From NCBI RefSeq assembly GCF_040219615.1, contig NZ_JAVJSE010000040.1:186001-250000 (forward strand): a stretch of 64,000 nucleotides of DNA. Reading direction: 5' to 3'. Position numbers and translations under genes: made by a program. Each line of letters begins with the position of its first letter. Within the stretch, counting starts at the first letter, position 1. Under the pieces are notes generated by a model. It saw only the letters and a list, made by a program, of their open reading frames with translations, searched no databases and was not told the origin of the DNA. This DNA is from Thalassobaculum_A sp040219615 (GTDB lineage: Bacteria > Pseudomonadota > Alphaproteobacteria > Thalassobaculales > Thalassobaculaceae). Positions 34,595 to 43,465 of this stretch are shown piece by piece.

Positions 34595-35815
34595 ATGGAC
34601 TCGCTGATCACCGCCGCCGCCCGCGCCCTGGCCATGGGCGACCCGCTCGGCGCCCTGAACCGGGTCGCGTTGCGCGGCGACGCGCCGGCGCTGGCGTTGC
34701 GCGGCATCGCGATGGCCCAGCTCGGCGGCCTGGCGCGGGCCCGCGAACTGTTGCGCGAGGCCAGGCGGGCCTTCGGCCCGGACGAGACCGTGGCGCGCGC
34801 CCGCTGCACGGTGGCCGAGGCCGAGATCGCACTGGTCTCGCGCGACCTCGGCCGGGCGCCGACCGCGCTCGGCGCGGCGCGCACGACGCTGGAGCGGGCC
34901 GGCGACCGGGCCAACGCCGCGCATGCCGGCTACCTGCAGGCCCGGATGCTGCTCCTGGTCGGGCGGCTGGACGACGCCGAGCGGGTCGCCGCCGGGATCG
35001 ACGCCACCGCCCTGCCACCCGCGGCGGTCGTCGGCTACGAACTCGTCGCCGCCGGCATCGCCACGCGGCGGCTGCGCATACGCGACGCCGGCGCGGCGGT
35101 CGCCCGGGCCCGGCTCGCCGCCGAGCGGACCGGCATCGCATCGCTGACCGCCGAGGTCGAGGATGCCGCCCGACTCCTCGACGTCCCGGCGGCACGCCTG
35201 GCCGGGGGCAGCCGCGACCGCCTGCTGACGCTGGAGGAGGTCGAGGCATTGCTGGCCTCCGACGCACTGGTCGTCGACGCCTGTCGCCACACGGTCCGCC
35301 ATGCCGGCACCACGGTCCCGCTCGCCACCCGCCCGGTCCTGTTCGCGCTCGCCCGCGCTCTGGGCGAGGCATGGCCGGCCGACGTCTCCCGGGAGGCCCT
35401 GCTGGCCGGCGCCTTCGGCGCCCGCCACGCCGACGAGTCGCACCGGGCTCGCCTGCGGGTCGAGATCGGGCGGCTGCGCAGCGCGCTATTGCCGGTCGCC
35501 GGGGTCGACGCCACCAAGCGGGGCTTCGTTCTGGCGCCGCGCCGGACCGACAAGATCGCGGTCATCGCGCCGCCGGTCGAGCAGTCCCACGGCACGGTCC
35601 TCGCCTTGCTCGCCGACGGCGAGGCGTGGTCGAGCTCCGCGCTGGCGCTGGCGCTCGGGACCAGCCAGCGGACCGTGCAGCGGGCGCTCGACGCGCTGGC
35701 CGCCGCCGGCAAGGTGCAGGCCGTCGGCCGCGGCCGGGCCCGCCGCTGGAGCGCCCCGACGCTGCCCGGTTTCCCGACAACCTTGTTACTCCCGGCCATG
35801 CCGCCGGGCGGCTAG
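34595..35815 (+). CDS. Transcriptional regulator with helical-repeat N-terminus and winged-helix C-terminus
   Basis: 406 residues. Residues 1-200 are Ala/Leu/Arg-rich helical pairs resembling TPR-like repeats. Residues about 230-305 have an OmpR-like winged-helix pattern (RHTVRHAGTTVPLATRPVLFALA, read in two parts, then LRVEIGRLRSAL). The last 75 residues contain a second winged helix (VLALLADGEAWSSSALALAL, GTSQRTVQRALDALAAAGKV) ending GRGRARRW. It is divergent from the DUF899-like remnant and followed after 9 bases by a beta-propeller gene, a pairing seen in other alphaproteobacteria. Likely controls those neighbours. Exact family not recognised. Confidence 0.65.
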   Translation: MDSLITAAARALAMGDPLGALNRVALRGDAPALALRGIAMAQLGGLARARELLREARRAFGPDETVARARCTVAEAEIALVSRDLGRAPTALGAARTTLERAGDRANAAHAGYLQARMLLLVGRLDDAERVAAGIDATALPPAAVVGYELVAAGIATRRLRIRDAGAAVARARLAAERTGIASLTAEVEDAARLLDVPAARLAGGSRDRLLTLEEVEALLASDALVVDACRHTVRHAGTTVPLATRPVLFALARALGEAWPADVSREALLAGAFGARHADESHRARLRVEIGRLRSALLPVAGVDATKRGFVLAPRRTDKIAVIAPPVEQSHGTVLALLADGEAWSSSALALALGTSQRTVQRALDALAAAGKVQAVGRGRARRWSAPTLPGFPTTLLLPAMPPGG

Positions 35816-35824
35816 CATCGCGCC

Positions 35825-36475
35825 ATGAAAAACGCATCGGCAGAGATCGTCGGCGAATACGGGCCGTTCCCGGGCGTCGACAGCATAGGCGGCGTCTCCT
35901 ATGACGGGCGGCACGTCTGGTTCGCGTCGGGCGACAGGCTGAACGCCCTCGATCCGGCGGAGAAGCAAGTCCAACGGACGATCGATGTCCCGGCCCATGC
36001 CGGCACCGCCTTCGACGGTCGGCACCTGTTCCAGATCGCCGAGGACCGCATCCAGCGGATCGACCCGGGGACCGGCAAGGTGCTGGACAGCATCCCGGCA
36101 CCGGGCGGCGGCGGCGACTCCGGGCTGGCCTGGGCCGAGGGATCGCTGTGGGTCGGGCAGTACCGCGAGCGCCGGATCCACCAGGTGGATCCCAGCACTG
36201 GGACGGTCCTGCGTACGATCGAGAGCAACCGCTTCGTCACCGGCGTGACCTGGGTCGACGACGAGCTGTGGCACGCCACCTGGGAGAACGACGAAAGCGA
36301 GCTGCGCCGGATCGACCCGGCCACCGGCGAAGTCCGGGAGCGCCTGGAAATGCCGGCCGGCACCGGGATTTCCGGATTGGAATCCGACGGCGGCGACCGC
36401 TTCTTCTGCGGCGGCGGCAACAGCGGCAAGGTGCGGGTGGTCCGCCGGCCGGGCCGGGGCGTCCCGGCAGCCTGA
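35825..36475 (+). CDS. Cytosolic beta-propeller protein, glutaminyl-cyclase/Vgb-like
   Basis: 216 residues with five or six repeated blade motifs: VSYDGRHVWFASGD, FDGRHLFQIAED, LAWAEGSLWVGQY, VTWVDDELWHATWEN, each followed by 'IDPxTGxV' turns (RIDPGTGKVL, VDPSTGTVLR, RIDPATGEV). Such short propellers are annotated as glutaminyl-peptide cyclotransferase-like or SMP-30/Vgb-like proteins. No signal peptide is visible. It directly follows the regulator gene and is probably its co-expressed partner. Catalytic residues cannot be assigned. Confidence 0.65.
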   Translation: MKNASAEIVGEYGPFPGVDSIGGVSYDGRHVWFASGDRLNALDPAEKQVQRTIDVPAHAGTAFDGRHLFQIAEDRIQRIDPGTGKVLDSIPAPGGGGDSGLAWAEGSLWVGQYRERRIHQVDPSTGTVLRTIESNRFVTGVTWVDDELWHATWENDESELRRIDPATGEVRERLEMPAGTGISGLESDGGDRFFCGGGNSGKVRVVRRPGRGVPAA

Positions 36476-36498
36476 CCCGGCCCCTCGGGCGCCGGGCC

Positions 36499-37473
36499 TC
36501 AGGAAACCGCGACGCAGCCTTCCAGCAGGGCGGTCAGCGCCTCGGCGTCGAGCGAGCCGGTGCGGGCGATCGCCACCAGCACGGTTTCCGACGGCGCCGC
36601 GCCGGCCGCCGCCGCCAGGCTGTGGCGCTTGCCGACCATCTGGAACACCGCCCGCTCGCCCGGCCGGTCGGCGAAGGCCAGCACGCCCTTCATGCGCAGC
36701 AGGCCGGCCGGCAGGCGGCGGGCGGCGTTGCGGAAGGCGGCGCGGTCGAGCGGCGCCGTACTGCGCCAGGACCAGGCCCGGAACTCCTCGCCGTGATCGT
36801 GGTGACCGTGATCGTGCGCATGATCGTGGTCGTGGTGATGGCCATGCGCCGCCGGCCGCCCGGGCGCGACATGCGCGGTCCCGAACAGCACCTCGCGCGG
36901 CACCTCGCTGAACCGGGCCGGCAGGAGGCGAATGTTCGGCATCGGCCCGCGCAGGGTGGTCTCGACCGCCGCCAGGTCCTCGGCGCTGGCGATGTCGATC
37001 TTGTTCAGCACCACCACGTCGGCCGAGCCGGCCTGCTCGATCGCCAGCTCGGTCGACGCGAAGTCGAGGTCGCGGAACCCGGCGGCGTCGACCAGGCAGA
37101 ACACCCCGTCGACCGCCGCCCGGCCGCCGAGCGCCGGGTCGAGCACCGCGTCCATCACCGCGATCGGCCGCGACACCCCGCTGGTCTCGATCAGCAGGTG
37201 CTCGGGCGCCGGGTCCTGGTCCATCAGTCGGCCGATCGCCTCGACCAGGTCGTCGCGGATCGTGCAGCACACGCAGCCATTGGCCAGCGACACCTGGTCG
37301 GCACCGGTCTCGACCACCAGCTCGGCGTCGATGTTGATGGCGCCGAAGTCGTTGACCAGCACCCCGTAGCGCACGCCGCGCGGGTCCTCGAGGATGCGCT
37401 TCAGCAGGGTGGTCTTGCCGGCGCCGAGGAAGCCGGCCAGCACGGTCACCGGCGTCGGCACGGCGCCGGTCAC
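36499..37473 (-). CDS. CobW/COG0523-family metallochaperone GTPase
   Basis: 324 residues. P-loop GFLGAGKTTLLKR (about 14-26), metal-binding GCVCC (about 66-70, the CxCC signature), ETSGVSRP, guanine-specificity motif NKID, then a His/Asp-rich linker (about 208-226, HGHHHDHDHAHDHGHHDHG) and the CobW_C domain. These proteins use GTP hydrolysis to deliver zinc, cobalt or another metal to a client enzyme. Its ATG overlaps the end of the upstream alpha/beta hydrolase gene by four bases, suggesting that the hydrolase or a co-regulated enzyme is the client. Confidence 0.88.
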   Translation of the reverse strand: MTGAVPTPVTVLAGFLGAGKTTLLKRILEDPRGVRYGVLVNDFGAINIDAELVVETGADQVSLANGCVCCTIRDDLVEAIGRLMDQDPAPEHLLIETSGVSRPIAVMDAVLDPALGGRAAVDGVFCLVDAAGFRDLDFASTELAIEQAGSADVVVLNKIDIASAEDLAAVETTLRGPMPNIRLLPARFSEVPREVLFGTAHVAPGRPAAHGHHHDHDHAHDHGHHDHGEEFRAWSWRSTAPLDRAAFRNAARRLPAGLLRMKGVLAFADRPGERAVFQMVGKRHSLAAAAGAAPSETVLVAIARTGSLDAEALTALLEGCVAVS

Positions 37474-39512
37474 GACGGCGTCTCCGGCAGCCGGGTGACG
37501 TGGCGCGCGCGGTTCCAGCCGGCGGCGGCCGCGACCGCCCGCTCGGCGTCCTCGGCCAGCATCCGGCCCTCGGCGACCAGCGCCTCGGCGGCCTTGCGAA
37601 TGGCGGCCTGATACGCCGCGGCGTCGGCATAGCGCTCCAGGATCGCCGGGCGCGGGTCGCCGGTCTGGGCGCGCTCCTCGGCGGTGTCCGGGAACGGGAG
37701 GTAGCAGCCGGTGATGCCGACCATCGCCCCCTCACCCAGCTCCGGGCGCCGCAGGCTCCAGCCGGCATAGGTGCCGAGCGGGGCCTGCACCATCGGCGCG
37801 CGCTGGCCGGCGCGGTCCAGGCCGTCGGCGTCGGTCGCCGGCACCAGCACCGGGTACTCCTCGCCCTCGATCACACGCGGCGGCTCGTGCTCGATCACCC
37901 CGGTCGCGTCCACGTCGGCGCCGAAGTCGAGCTGCTCCAGCCGGCTCGGGCCGCGCGGCAGGGCGATGCCGGGGATCGCCGGGAACCCGGCCCGCCAGGC
38001 ATCCGCCGTCACCAGGGTACCGTCGGCGACGCTGGGCGCCGTGCTCGGCGGCGGCGGCGTGCCGTCGGTCGCCCAGCGGTCGAGGGCGTCCAGGTTGGCC
38101 CGGAAGAACGCCGAGGTGGCGACGGTGTTGTGGAACTGAGCGGCGATCCCGCGCTCGGGCTTCGCCACCAGCGGCGAGGCGTAGTGCTGCGAGCTCGACC
38201 ACAGCTGCACCCGCACCCCGTCCGGTTGCGGCAGGTCGCGTCCCCGGGAGTCGGTCACCACCAGCGACGCGCGGCGGTGCCAGTACTCGGACGCGCTGTC
38301 GGTGTGGATCACCAGCGGGTCGGTGTCCGGCCGCTTCAGGATGGCGTCCTCGCGGCCGGTCAGGTGGTCGGTCGAGCGGGCGTAGGAGAACGGGAAGCGG
38401 TCGACCAGGGTGTAGTGGTTCTCGTGCTCCTGGCCCGGCAGCACGGTCAGCTGGGCGAACCGGTGGTTCATCCACATCTTGCCGCCGCCGGCGACATGCG
38501 GCAGCACGCCGTCGAACACCCGCCGCCCCTCGGCGTCGGCGTTGAAGCCGAGATAGACGAAGTCGCGGATGCAGCGGCCGGTCTGCGAGCGTCCCCAGGC
38601 ATAGGCCTTCTCGATCCGCCCGCCACCCTCGCGCAACGGGTTCGGGGTGCCGGCCGCGTCGGCCTCGGCGTGCTTGAGGAAGCTGACGAAGTCGCGCACC
38701 GCCAAGTGGCCGAGGCCGAGCACCCGCGGATCGCGGGCCTCGTAGATCAGCTCGTAGATCCAGCCGGTCTCGAAGCCGGCATGCAGGTGCAGGTGACTGT
38801 CGGACGGGATCACCGCGCGGTCGCGCCCCAGGCCGTCGACCGCCGGGGATTCCTCGATCCGCGAGAACGACCAGGCGTCGGCCGGGATCGACTCGCGCCG
38901 GCTGGCGGCGTAGCGGCGGCGGGTCAGCGCCGCCCCGGCGGTGTCGAGCGTGGCCGCCGGGTAGCTGCGGGACGGCGCCAGGCCGCTCAGCGGCAGCACA
39001 TGGGTCCCGGGCGCGTTGACGATGTATTCGACCCGCACCGTCCCGGTGATCGGCCGGCCGGCGTCGGTCGCCACCGGCACGTCCAGCAGCATGCGGCCGT
39101 CGCCGGGCAGCAGGTCGCCCTGCCAGGCCAGCCAGGCCACCGTGTAGCCGCGCCGCATCAGGAAACCGTTGCCGGCGTGCTCGATGGCCGAGGGGCTGTT
39201 CGACCCGACGGCGTCGTTGAAGAACTGCAGGGCGCGCTTGTTGCCGCGGTTGCCGTAGTCGAAGAACACCCGGCCGTTGCCGCGCGCCGCCTCGACCGGC
39301 TTCAACAGGCAGAAGTCGGCGCTGTATTCGACCAGCCCGTCGCCGTCGCGTGGGGCCTTGTCCAGGTCGACGATGCGCGGCTGCCCGCCGTTCGGGTCGG
39401 CCCGCAGCCGGACCCGGCCGGTCAGCCGCTCATAGGCGCCGGCGTCGCCGAAATCGTGGCCGGCGGCGAACGGGACGCGCTCGTCGATCGACAGGGTGGG
39501 GGGCACGCTCAT
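37470..39512 (-). CDS. Alpha/beta-hydrolase-domain protein of the PF20091-like type
   Basis: 680 residues, no signal peptide. The N-terminal ~200 residues are beta-rich (IDERVPFAAGHDFGDAGAYERL...). The hydrolase core contains YAWGRSQTGRCIRDFVYLGF; the GRSQTGR nucleophile elbow has Ser in the G-x-S-x-G-like position. Later come GGKMWMNHRFAQ, HYTLVDRFPF and a C-terminal region with YPVLVPATDADG. Proteins of this layout are large uncharacterised hydrolases that occur in catabolic clusters. It is divergent from a transaminase gene and coupled to the CobW gene. Substrate unknown. Confidence 0.7.
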   Translation of the reverse strand: MSVPPTLSIDERVPFAAGHDFGDAGAYERLTGRVRLRADPNGGQPRIVDLDKAPRDGDGLVEYSADFCLLKPVEAARGNGRVFFDYGNRGNKRALQFFNDAVGSNSPSAIEHAGNGFLMRRGYTVAWLAWQGDLLPGDGRMLLDVPVATDAGRPITGTVRVEYIVNAPGTHVLPLSGLAPSRSYPAATLDTAGAALTRRRYAASRRESIPADAWSFSRIEESPAVDGLGRDRAVIPSDSHLHLHAGFETGWIYELIYEARDPRVLGLGHLAVRDFVSFLKHAEADAAGTPNPLREGGGRIEKAYAWGRSQTGRCIRDFVYLGFNADAEGRRVFDGVLPHVAGGGKMWMNHRFAQLTVLPGQEHENHYTLVDRFPFSYARSTDHLTGREDAILKRPDTDPLVIHTDSASEYWHRRASLVVTDSRGRDLPQPDGVRVQLWSSSQHYASPLVAKPERGIAAQFHNTVATSAFFRANLDALDRWATDGTPPPPSTAPSVADGTLVTADAWRAGFPAIPGIALPRGPSRLEQLDFGADVDATGVIEHEPPRVIEGEEYPVLVPATDADGLDRAGQRAPMVQAPLGTYAGWSLRRPELGEGAMVGITGCYLPFPDTAEERAQTGDPRPAILERYADAAAYQAAIRKAAEALVAEGRMLAEDAERAVAAAAGWNRARHVTRLPETPS

Positions 39513-39677
39513 GACGGCCGGCCTTTCGGGCTTGGGGGCGGCGGCAGCGATGCCGCGGGAAGGATCTAGACGATACGGCGTCGGCGCCCCCGGGTTCAAT
39601 CGGCACGCCGCCGCCCTTGACGGCTGCCGGGCGCGCTTCCGACACTGGCGCCGCGCGCGCTTCCCAGGAGACCCCCG

Positions 39678-40610
39678 ATGGCCGACCCCGATTCCTTCGC
39701 CGCCGGTGCGGCCTTCGTCGACGGCGGCTTCGTGCCGATCGGCCGGGCCGCGGTCTCGGTGCTCGACTGGGGCTTCACCAAGTCGGACGTGACCTACGAC
39801 GTGGTGCATGTCTGGCGCGGATCGTTCTTCCGCCTGGACGACCATCTGGCGCGCTTCGCCCGCTCGATGGCGGCGCTGCACATGAGCATTCCCTACGGCG
39901 TCGACGAGCAGGCCGGGATCCTGGCCGAGTGCGTGCGGCGGGCCGGGCTGCGGGATTCCTACATGGCGATGGTCACCACCCGCGGCGTCCCGCTGCCCGG
40001 CATGCCGCGCCGCCCGAGCCTGATGAGCAACCGCTATATTGCCTACGCGATCCCGTGGATCGACGTGATCCCGGTCGACGTCCAGGAGCGGGGCGCCCAC
40101 CTGATCGTGGCAAAGACCCCGCGGATCGCGAGCGAGAGCGTCGATCCGACGGTCAAGAACTACCACTGGGGCGACCTGGTGCAGGCGATGTTCGAGGCCG
40201 AGGCCGCCGGCGCCGACAACGCGGTGCTGCTGGACGCCGACGGCTACGTCACAGAGGGCCCGGGCTTCAACGTATTCGCGGTGCGCGACGGCAGCGTGGT
40301 GACGCCCGACCGCGGCGCCCTGGAGGGCGTGACCCGGCAGACCGTGATCGACATCTGCGGCGAACTCGGCCTGCCGGTGCGGATCGCGCCGATGACCCGC
40401 GACGACCTGCTGGCGGCCGACGAGATCTTCACCTCGACCACCGCCGGCGGCGTCATGCCGGCCGCCCGCATCGACGGCCGGATCCTGCAGAACGACCGGC
40501 CGGGCCCGGTGTCCCGGCGGATCCGCGAGACCTACTGGCGCTGGCACGAGGAGGGCCGCCACCTGACCCCGGTCGCCGACCTCGCCTGGACGCCGGCGAG
40601 GGCGTCGTGA
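39678..40610 (+). CDS. Class IV aminotransferase, (R)-amine-transaminase-like
   Basis: 310 residues, PLP fold type IV. The PLP lysine is in SVDPTVKNYHWGDL; phosphate-binding and substrate elements are EGPGFNVF and TSTTAGGVMPAAR. The N-terminal stretch SDVTYDVVHVWRGSFFRLDDHL and the ending PGPVSRRIRETYWRW are strikingly like fungal and Arthrobacter (R)-selective amine:pyruvate transaminases (SDVTYxVxHVWxG...FRLxDHL; PGPVxxxIxxxYW). Branched-chain or D-alanine aminotransferases differ at these places. It is divergent from the hydrolase/CobW pair. Fold and chemistry are sure; substrate class is inferred from remembered family sequences. Confidence 0.8.
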   Translation: MADPDSFAAGAAFVDGGFVPIGRAAVSVLDWGFTKSDVTYDVVHVWRGSFFRLDDHLARFARSMAALHMSIPYGVDEQAGILAECVRRAGLRDSYMAMVTTRGVPLPGMPRRPSLMSNRYIAYAIPWIDVIPVDVQERGAHLIVAKTPRIASESVDPTVKNYHWGDLVQAMFEAEAAGADNAVLLDADGYVTEGPGFNVFAVRDGSVVTPDRGALEGVTRQTVIDICGELGLPVRIAPMTRDDLLAADEIFTSTTAGGVMPAARIDGRILQNDRPGPVSRRIRETYWRWHEEGRHLTPVADLAWTPARAS

Positions 40611-40640
40611 CGGCGCGGCGGGTCCGACCGATCGGCTGGT

Positions 40641-41480
40641 TCAGTTGAATTTCGCGAGGAATGCGGTCGGCATCAGCTCGACGTGACTGGCGAGCGGCGG
40701 ACGCAGCTCGAAGGCCCGCGCCTGCCGCGAAAAGTTCCAGAGCCTGAGGAGACACCAAGCGTCGCGCCGTTCCTCGGAAACCGCCAGCTCGTTCCGCGAG
40801 ATATGAAACGGCGTCCGCTCCCAGCCGTTCGTGGTCTTGACCTCGATCAGACGCTCACGCCCGTCCGGCTCGAAGCTGGCGATGTCGTAGCCGGCGCCAT
40901 CCCCTTCCTCCGCCGCCGCCCATCGAACCCGCCGGGCCAGATCGTTCCGCCCCACCTGGATCAACGTGGACCGCTCGTGCAGGAACACTCGCTCCTCGCC
41001 GGCACGACCGAGCGCCCTGTTGCGCTCGTCACGGCCGGCCGCATCGAGCCTCATGGCGACCATCCTCGCCTTCTCGATATCCGTTGGCGGTGCCTCGTTG
41101 CGCATCGTCGGAGCGGGGCCGATCCAGAGGCTCGGCGCTTCCGCGAACGCGGTCCCGGCAGGGTCAAGAACGCGAGGCGGCCGTAGCGACCACTCGGGGT
41201 GCCGCGCGGTCCAGCGAGCCACGGCCTCCACCAGATCCATCTGGAAGTTGGACCGGGGCTTGTACCCCGCAATCCACTCCTCTCCGTAACACCGGAGCAC
41301 CGCCGAGATGTTCTGATGCTTGAACTCTATGGAACCGCGCCCTCGGCCGATCAGCTGCTGCAGATCCCGGTTGTTCGCCGCCTTGTTGTAGGGGCGTCCA
41401 GCCAGGTCGTCCGCGAGCATCGAGAAGTACCGCGCCACGATGGCGTCGTTCTCCTGGTCGCTCCAGTCTTCTCCCGGCAT
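40641..41480 (-). CDS. DUF3883-domain protein with PD-(D/E)xK nuclease-like core
   Basis: 279 residues. The N-terminal half is a helical region (WSDQENDAIVARYFSMLADDL; LIGRGRGSIEFKHQNISAVL). The C-terminal half holds GAGYDIASFEPDGRERLIEVKTTNG (about 190-214, quoted here in two motifs: GYDI and EVKTT), the D...ExK arrangement of DUF3883/NO VEIN-type domains, followed by PFHISRNELAVSEE. Such domains occur in restriction-like and stress-associated proteins. It is a single gene without methyltransferase or helicase neighbours, so it could be a stand-alone defence or repair nuclease. Function not established. Confidence 0.7.
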   Translation of the reverse strand: MPGEDWSDQENDAIVARYFSMLADDLAGRPYNKAANNRDLQQLIGRGRGSIEFKHQNISAVLRCYGEEWIAGYKPRSNFQMDLVEAVARWTARHPEWSLRPPRVLDPAGTAFAEAPSLWIGPAPTMRNEAPPTDIEKARMVAMRLDAAGRDERNRALGRAGEERVFLHERSTLIQVGRNDLARRVRWAAAEEGDGAGYDIASFEPDGRERLIEVKTTNGWERTPFHISRNELAVSEERRDAWCLLRLWNFSRQARAFELRPPLASHVELMPTAFLAKFN

Positions 41481-41566
41481 TCATCCGCCCCGGCAATGCC
41501 CGGGTATCCTGCCACGATTCGTGGAATGGGTGTCGAAATGACGGCGGGAACTCCCGTGTTGCCCCC

Positions 41567-43144
41567 TTATCCCGCCCGCGCGAAGCTGGCGGCCTGGGCC
41601 TCGGCCCAGGGCAGGGCGAAGGGCTGCAGGCAGTCGGGCCGGGACAGCTGCCCCGGGGTCAGCCGGGAATGCAACAGGCTGGCCGGGTCCGACGTGCGCA
41701 GGTGCAGCAGGTCGACGGTGATCCCGTCCGGCCGGTCGAGGCCCATGGCGCCCAGCATCTCGCCGAAGCCGACCAGCGTGTTGCGGTGGAAGTTGGCGAC
41801 CCGGACCGCCTTGTCCGGCACCACCAGCGCGCGCTGCCGGGTCGGGTCCTGGGTCGCCACCCCGGTCGGGCAGCGGTTGGTGTGGCAGGACCGCGCCTGG
41901 ATGCAGCCGATCGCGAACATGAAGCCGCGCGCCGAGTTGCACCAGTCGGCGCCGAGCGCCAGCGCGGTGGCGATGTCGGCGCCCGAGATGATCTTGCCGC
42001 TGGCGCCGATCCGGATGCGGTCGCGGATGCCGGCCCCGACCAGGGTCATGTTCACGAAGTGCAGGCCCTCGCGCAGCGGCATGCCGACGCTGTTGGTGAA
42101 CTCGACCGGCGCCGCCCCGGTGCCGCCCTCGCTGCCGTCCACCACGATGAAGTCCGGGTAGATGTCCTCCTGGGTCATGGCCTTCACGATCGCCATGAAC
42201 TCGTGCGGGTGGCCGACACACAGCTTGAAGCCGACCGGCTTGCCCGCGCTCAGCTCGCGCAGGCGCCGCAGGAAGTGCACGAACTCCACCGGCGTCGAGA
42301 ACGCCGGATGCGCCGCCGGCGACACGCAGTCGACGCCCATCGGGATGCCGCGGGCCTCGACGATCTCCGGGGTGATCTTGGAGGCCGGCAGCACGCCGCC
42401 ATGGCCGGGCTTGGCGCCCTGCGACAGCTTGACCTCGATCATCCTGATCTGCGGGTCGGCGGCCTGCTTCGCGAACTTGTCGGGATCGAAGCCGCCGTCG
42501 TCGGCGCGGCAGCCGAAATAGCCGGAGCCGAGTTCCCAGATCAGGTCGCCGCCATGCTGGCGGTGGTAGCGCGAGATGCCGCCCTCGCCGGTGTCGTGGG
42601 CGAAGCCACCCAGCTTGGCGCCCTTGTTCAGGGCCTGGATGGCGTTGCCGCTGAGCGCGCCGAAGCTCATCGCCGACACGTTGAACAGCGAGATCGCGTA
42701 GGGCTGCCGGCAGGCCGCGCCGCCGACCGTGATCCGGAAGTCGAAGCTTTCCGGGTGGCGCGGCGCCAGCGAGTGGGTGAAATAGGCGTATTCCGGCTTG
42801 TAGACGTCCTGCTGGGTGCCGAACGGCACGGTCTGCACCGCCTGCTTGGCGCGCTGGTAGACCAGCGACCGCTGCTCGCGGTTGAACGGGAAGGCGTCGG
42901 CGTCGCTCTCGATCAGGTACTGCCGGATCTCCGGCCGGATGCCCTCGAACAGCCAGCGCATATGCGCGATGACCGGATAGTTGCGCAGCAGGCTGTGGCG
43001 GGTCTGCCGGAGGTCGTACAGGCCGAGCGCCGACAGCGGCCCGGCGACGGCGAGAGCGACCCAGCCGTACCAGACGCCCGCGGCACCGAGCACCGCCCCG
43101 ATCGCCGCCACCGCGATCAGGACCGCGAAGACCGAATAGCGCAT
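41567..43144 (-). CDS. FMN-binding glutamate-synthase-family protein
   Basis: 525 residues. Two hydrophobic segments at the N-terminus (AVLIAVAAIGAVLGAAG; VALAVAGPLSAL) anchor it to the membrane. The rest is the FMN barrel of the GltB central domain: HGGVLPASKITPEI, FIVVDGSEGGTGAAP, KIISGADIATALALGADW, and the 3Fe-4S ligands in GCIQARSCHTNRCPTGVAT. It lacks the glutamine amidotransferase and C-terminal domains of true glutamate synthase. Family members include electron-transfer or amino-acid oxidoreductases of uncertain role. It stands alone, with 320 bases of non-coding sequence upstream. Confidence 0.82.
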   Translation of the reverse strand: MRYSVFAVLIAVAAIGAVLGAAGVWYGWVALAVAGPLSALGLYDLRQTRHSLLRNYPVIAHMRWLFEGIRPEIRQYLIESDADAFPFNREQRSLVYQRAKQAVQTVPFGTQQDVYKPEYAYFTHSLAPRHPESFDFRITVGGAACRQPYAISLFNVSAMSFGALSGNAIQALNKGAKLGGFAHDTGEGGISRYHRQHGGDLIWELGSGYFGCRADDGGFDPDKFAKQAADPQIRMIEVKLSQGAKPGHGGVLPASKITPEIVEARGIPMGVDCVSPAAHPAFSTPVEFVHFLRRLRELSAGKPVGFKLCVGHPHEFMAIVKAMTQEDIYPDFIVVDGSEGGTGAAPVEFTNSVGMPLREGLHFVNMTLVGAGIRDRIRIGASGKIISGADIATALALGADWCNSARGFMFAIGCIQARSCHTNRCPTGVATQDPTRQRALVVPDKAVRVANFHRNTLVGFGEMLGAMGLDRPDGITVDLLHLRTSDPASLLHSRLTPGQLSRPDCLQPFALPWAEAQAASFARAG

Positions 43145-43465
43145 GTTCCCTCCCCGAGGGCGGCCTTCGGTCCCGCCCCGCGCCGATCGCGGTTGCCGGG
43201 GCCGTGACGCCCTGTTTGAAGAAGAGCGTATTCCCGGGACATGAAAAGGATATTAAGAGCGGCCGGGGCGGCGCCCGGCCCCGGACGGCGCCTTTCGCGC
43301 TCGACGAGCGCTGCCGATCGCGCAGAGGCTGACCACGTGGCCGGCGACTCGCATGACGAACAAGCCTCCCGGCAGTATTCCAGCGCCCGGATCCTTGCAT
43401 CGGACAGGGATCGCCGGCAGCGATGTCCTCGGCGGTCTCCGAACAATCCAGCCCTTTCCGAGAGA
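43145..43465. other. Intergenic region, no gene seen
   Basis: 321 bases between the glutamate-synthase-family start and the hybrid kinase end, both on the minus strand. It should contain the promoter of the former; an A/T-richer patch around 43235-43258 is a candidate. I see no conserved open frame or repeat here. Confidence 0.4.

Noticed and set aside
39513..40562. N-terminal extension of the alpha/beta hydrolase over the transaminase gene
   Set aside because: The extension is antisense to the clear transaminase gene and lacks family-like sequence.
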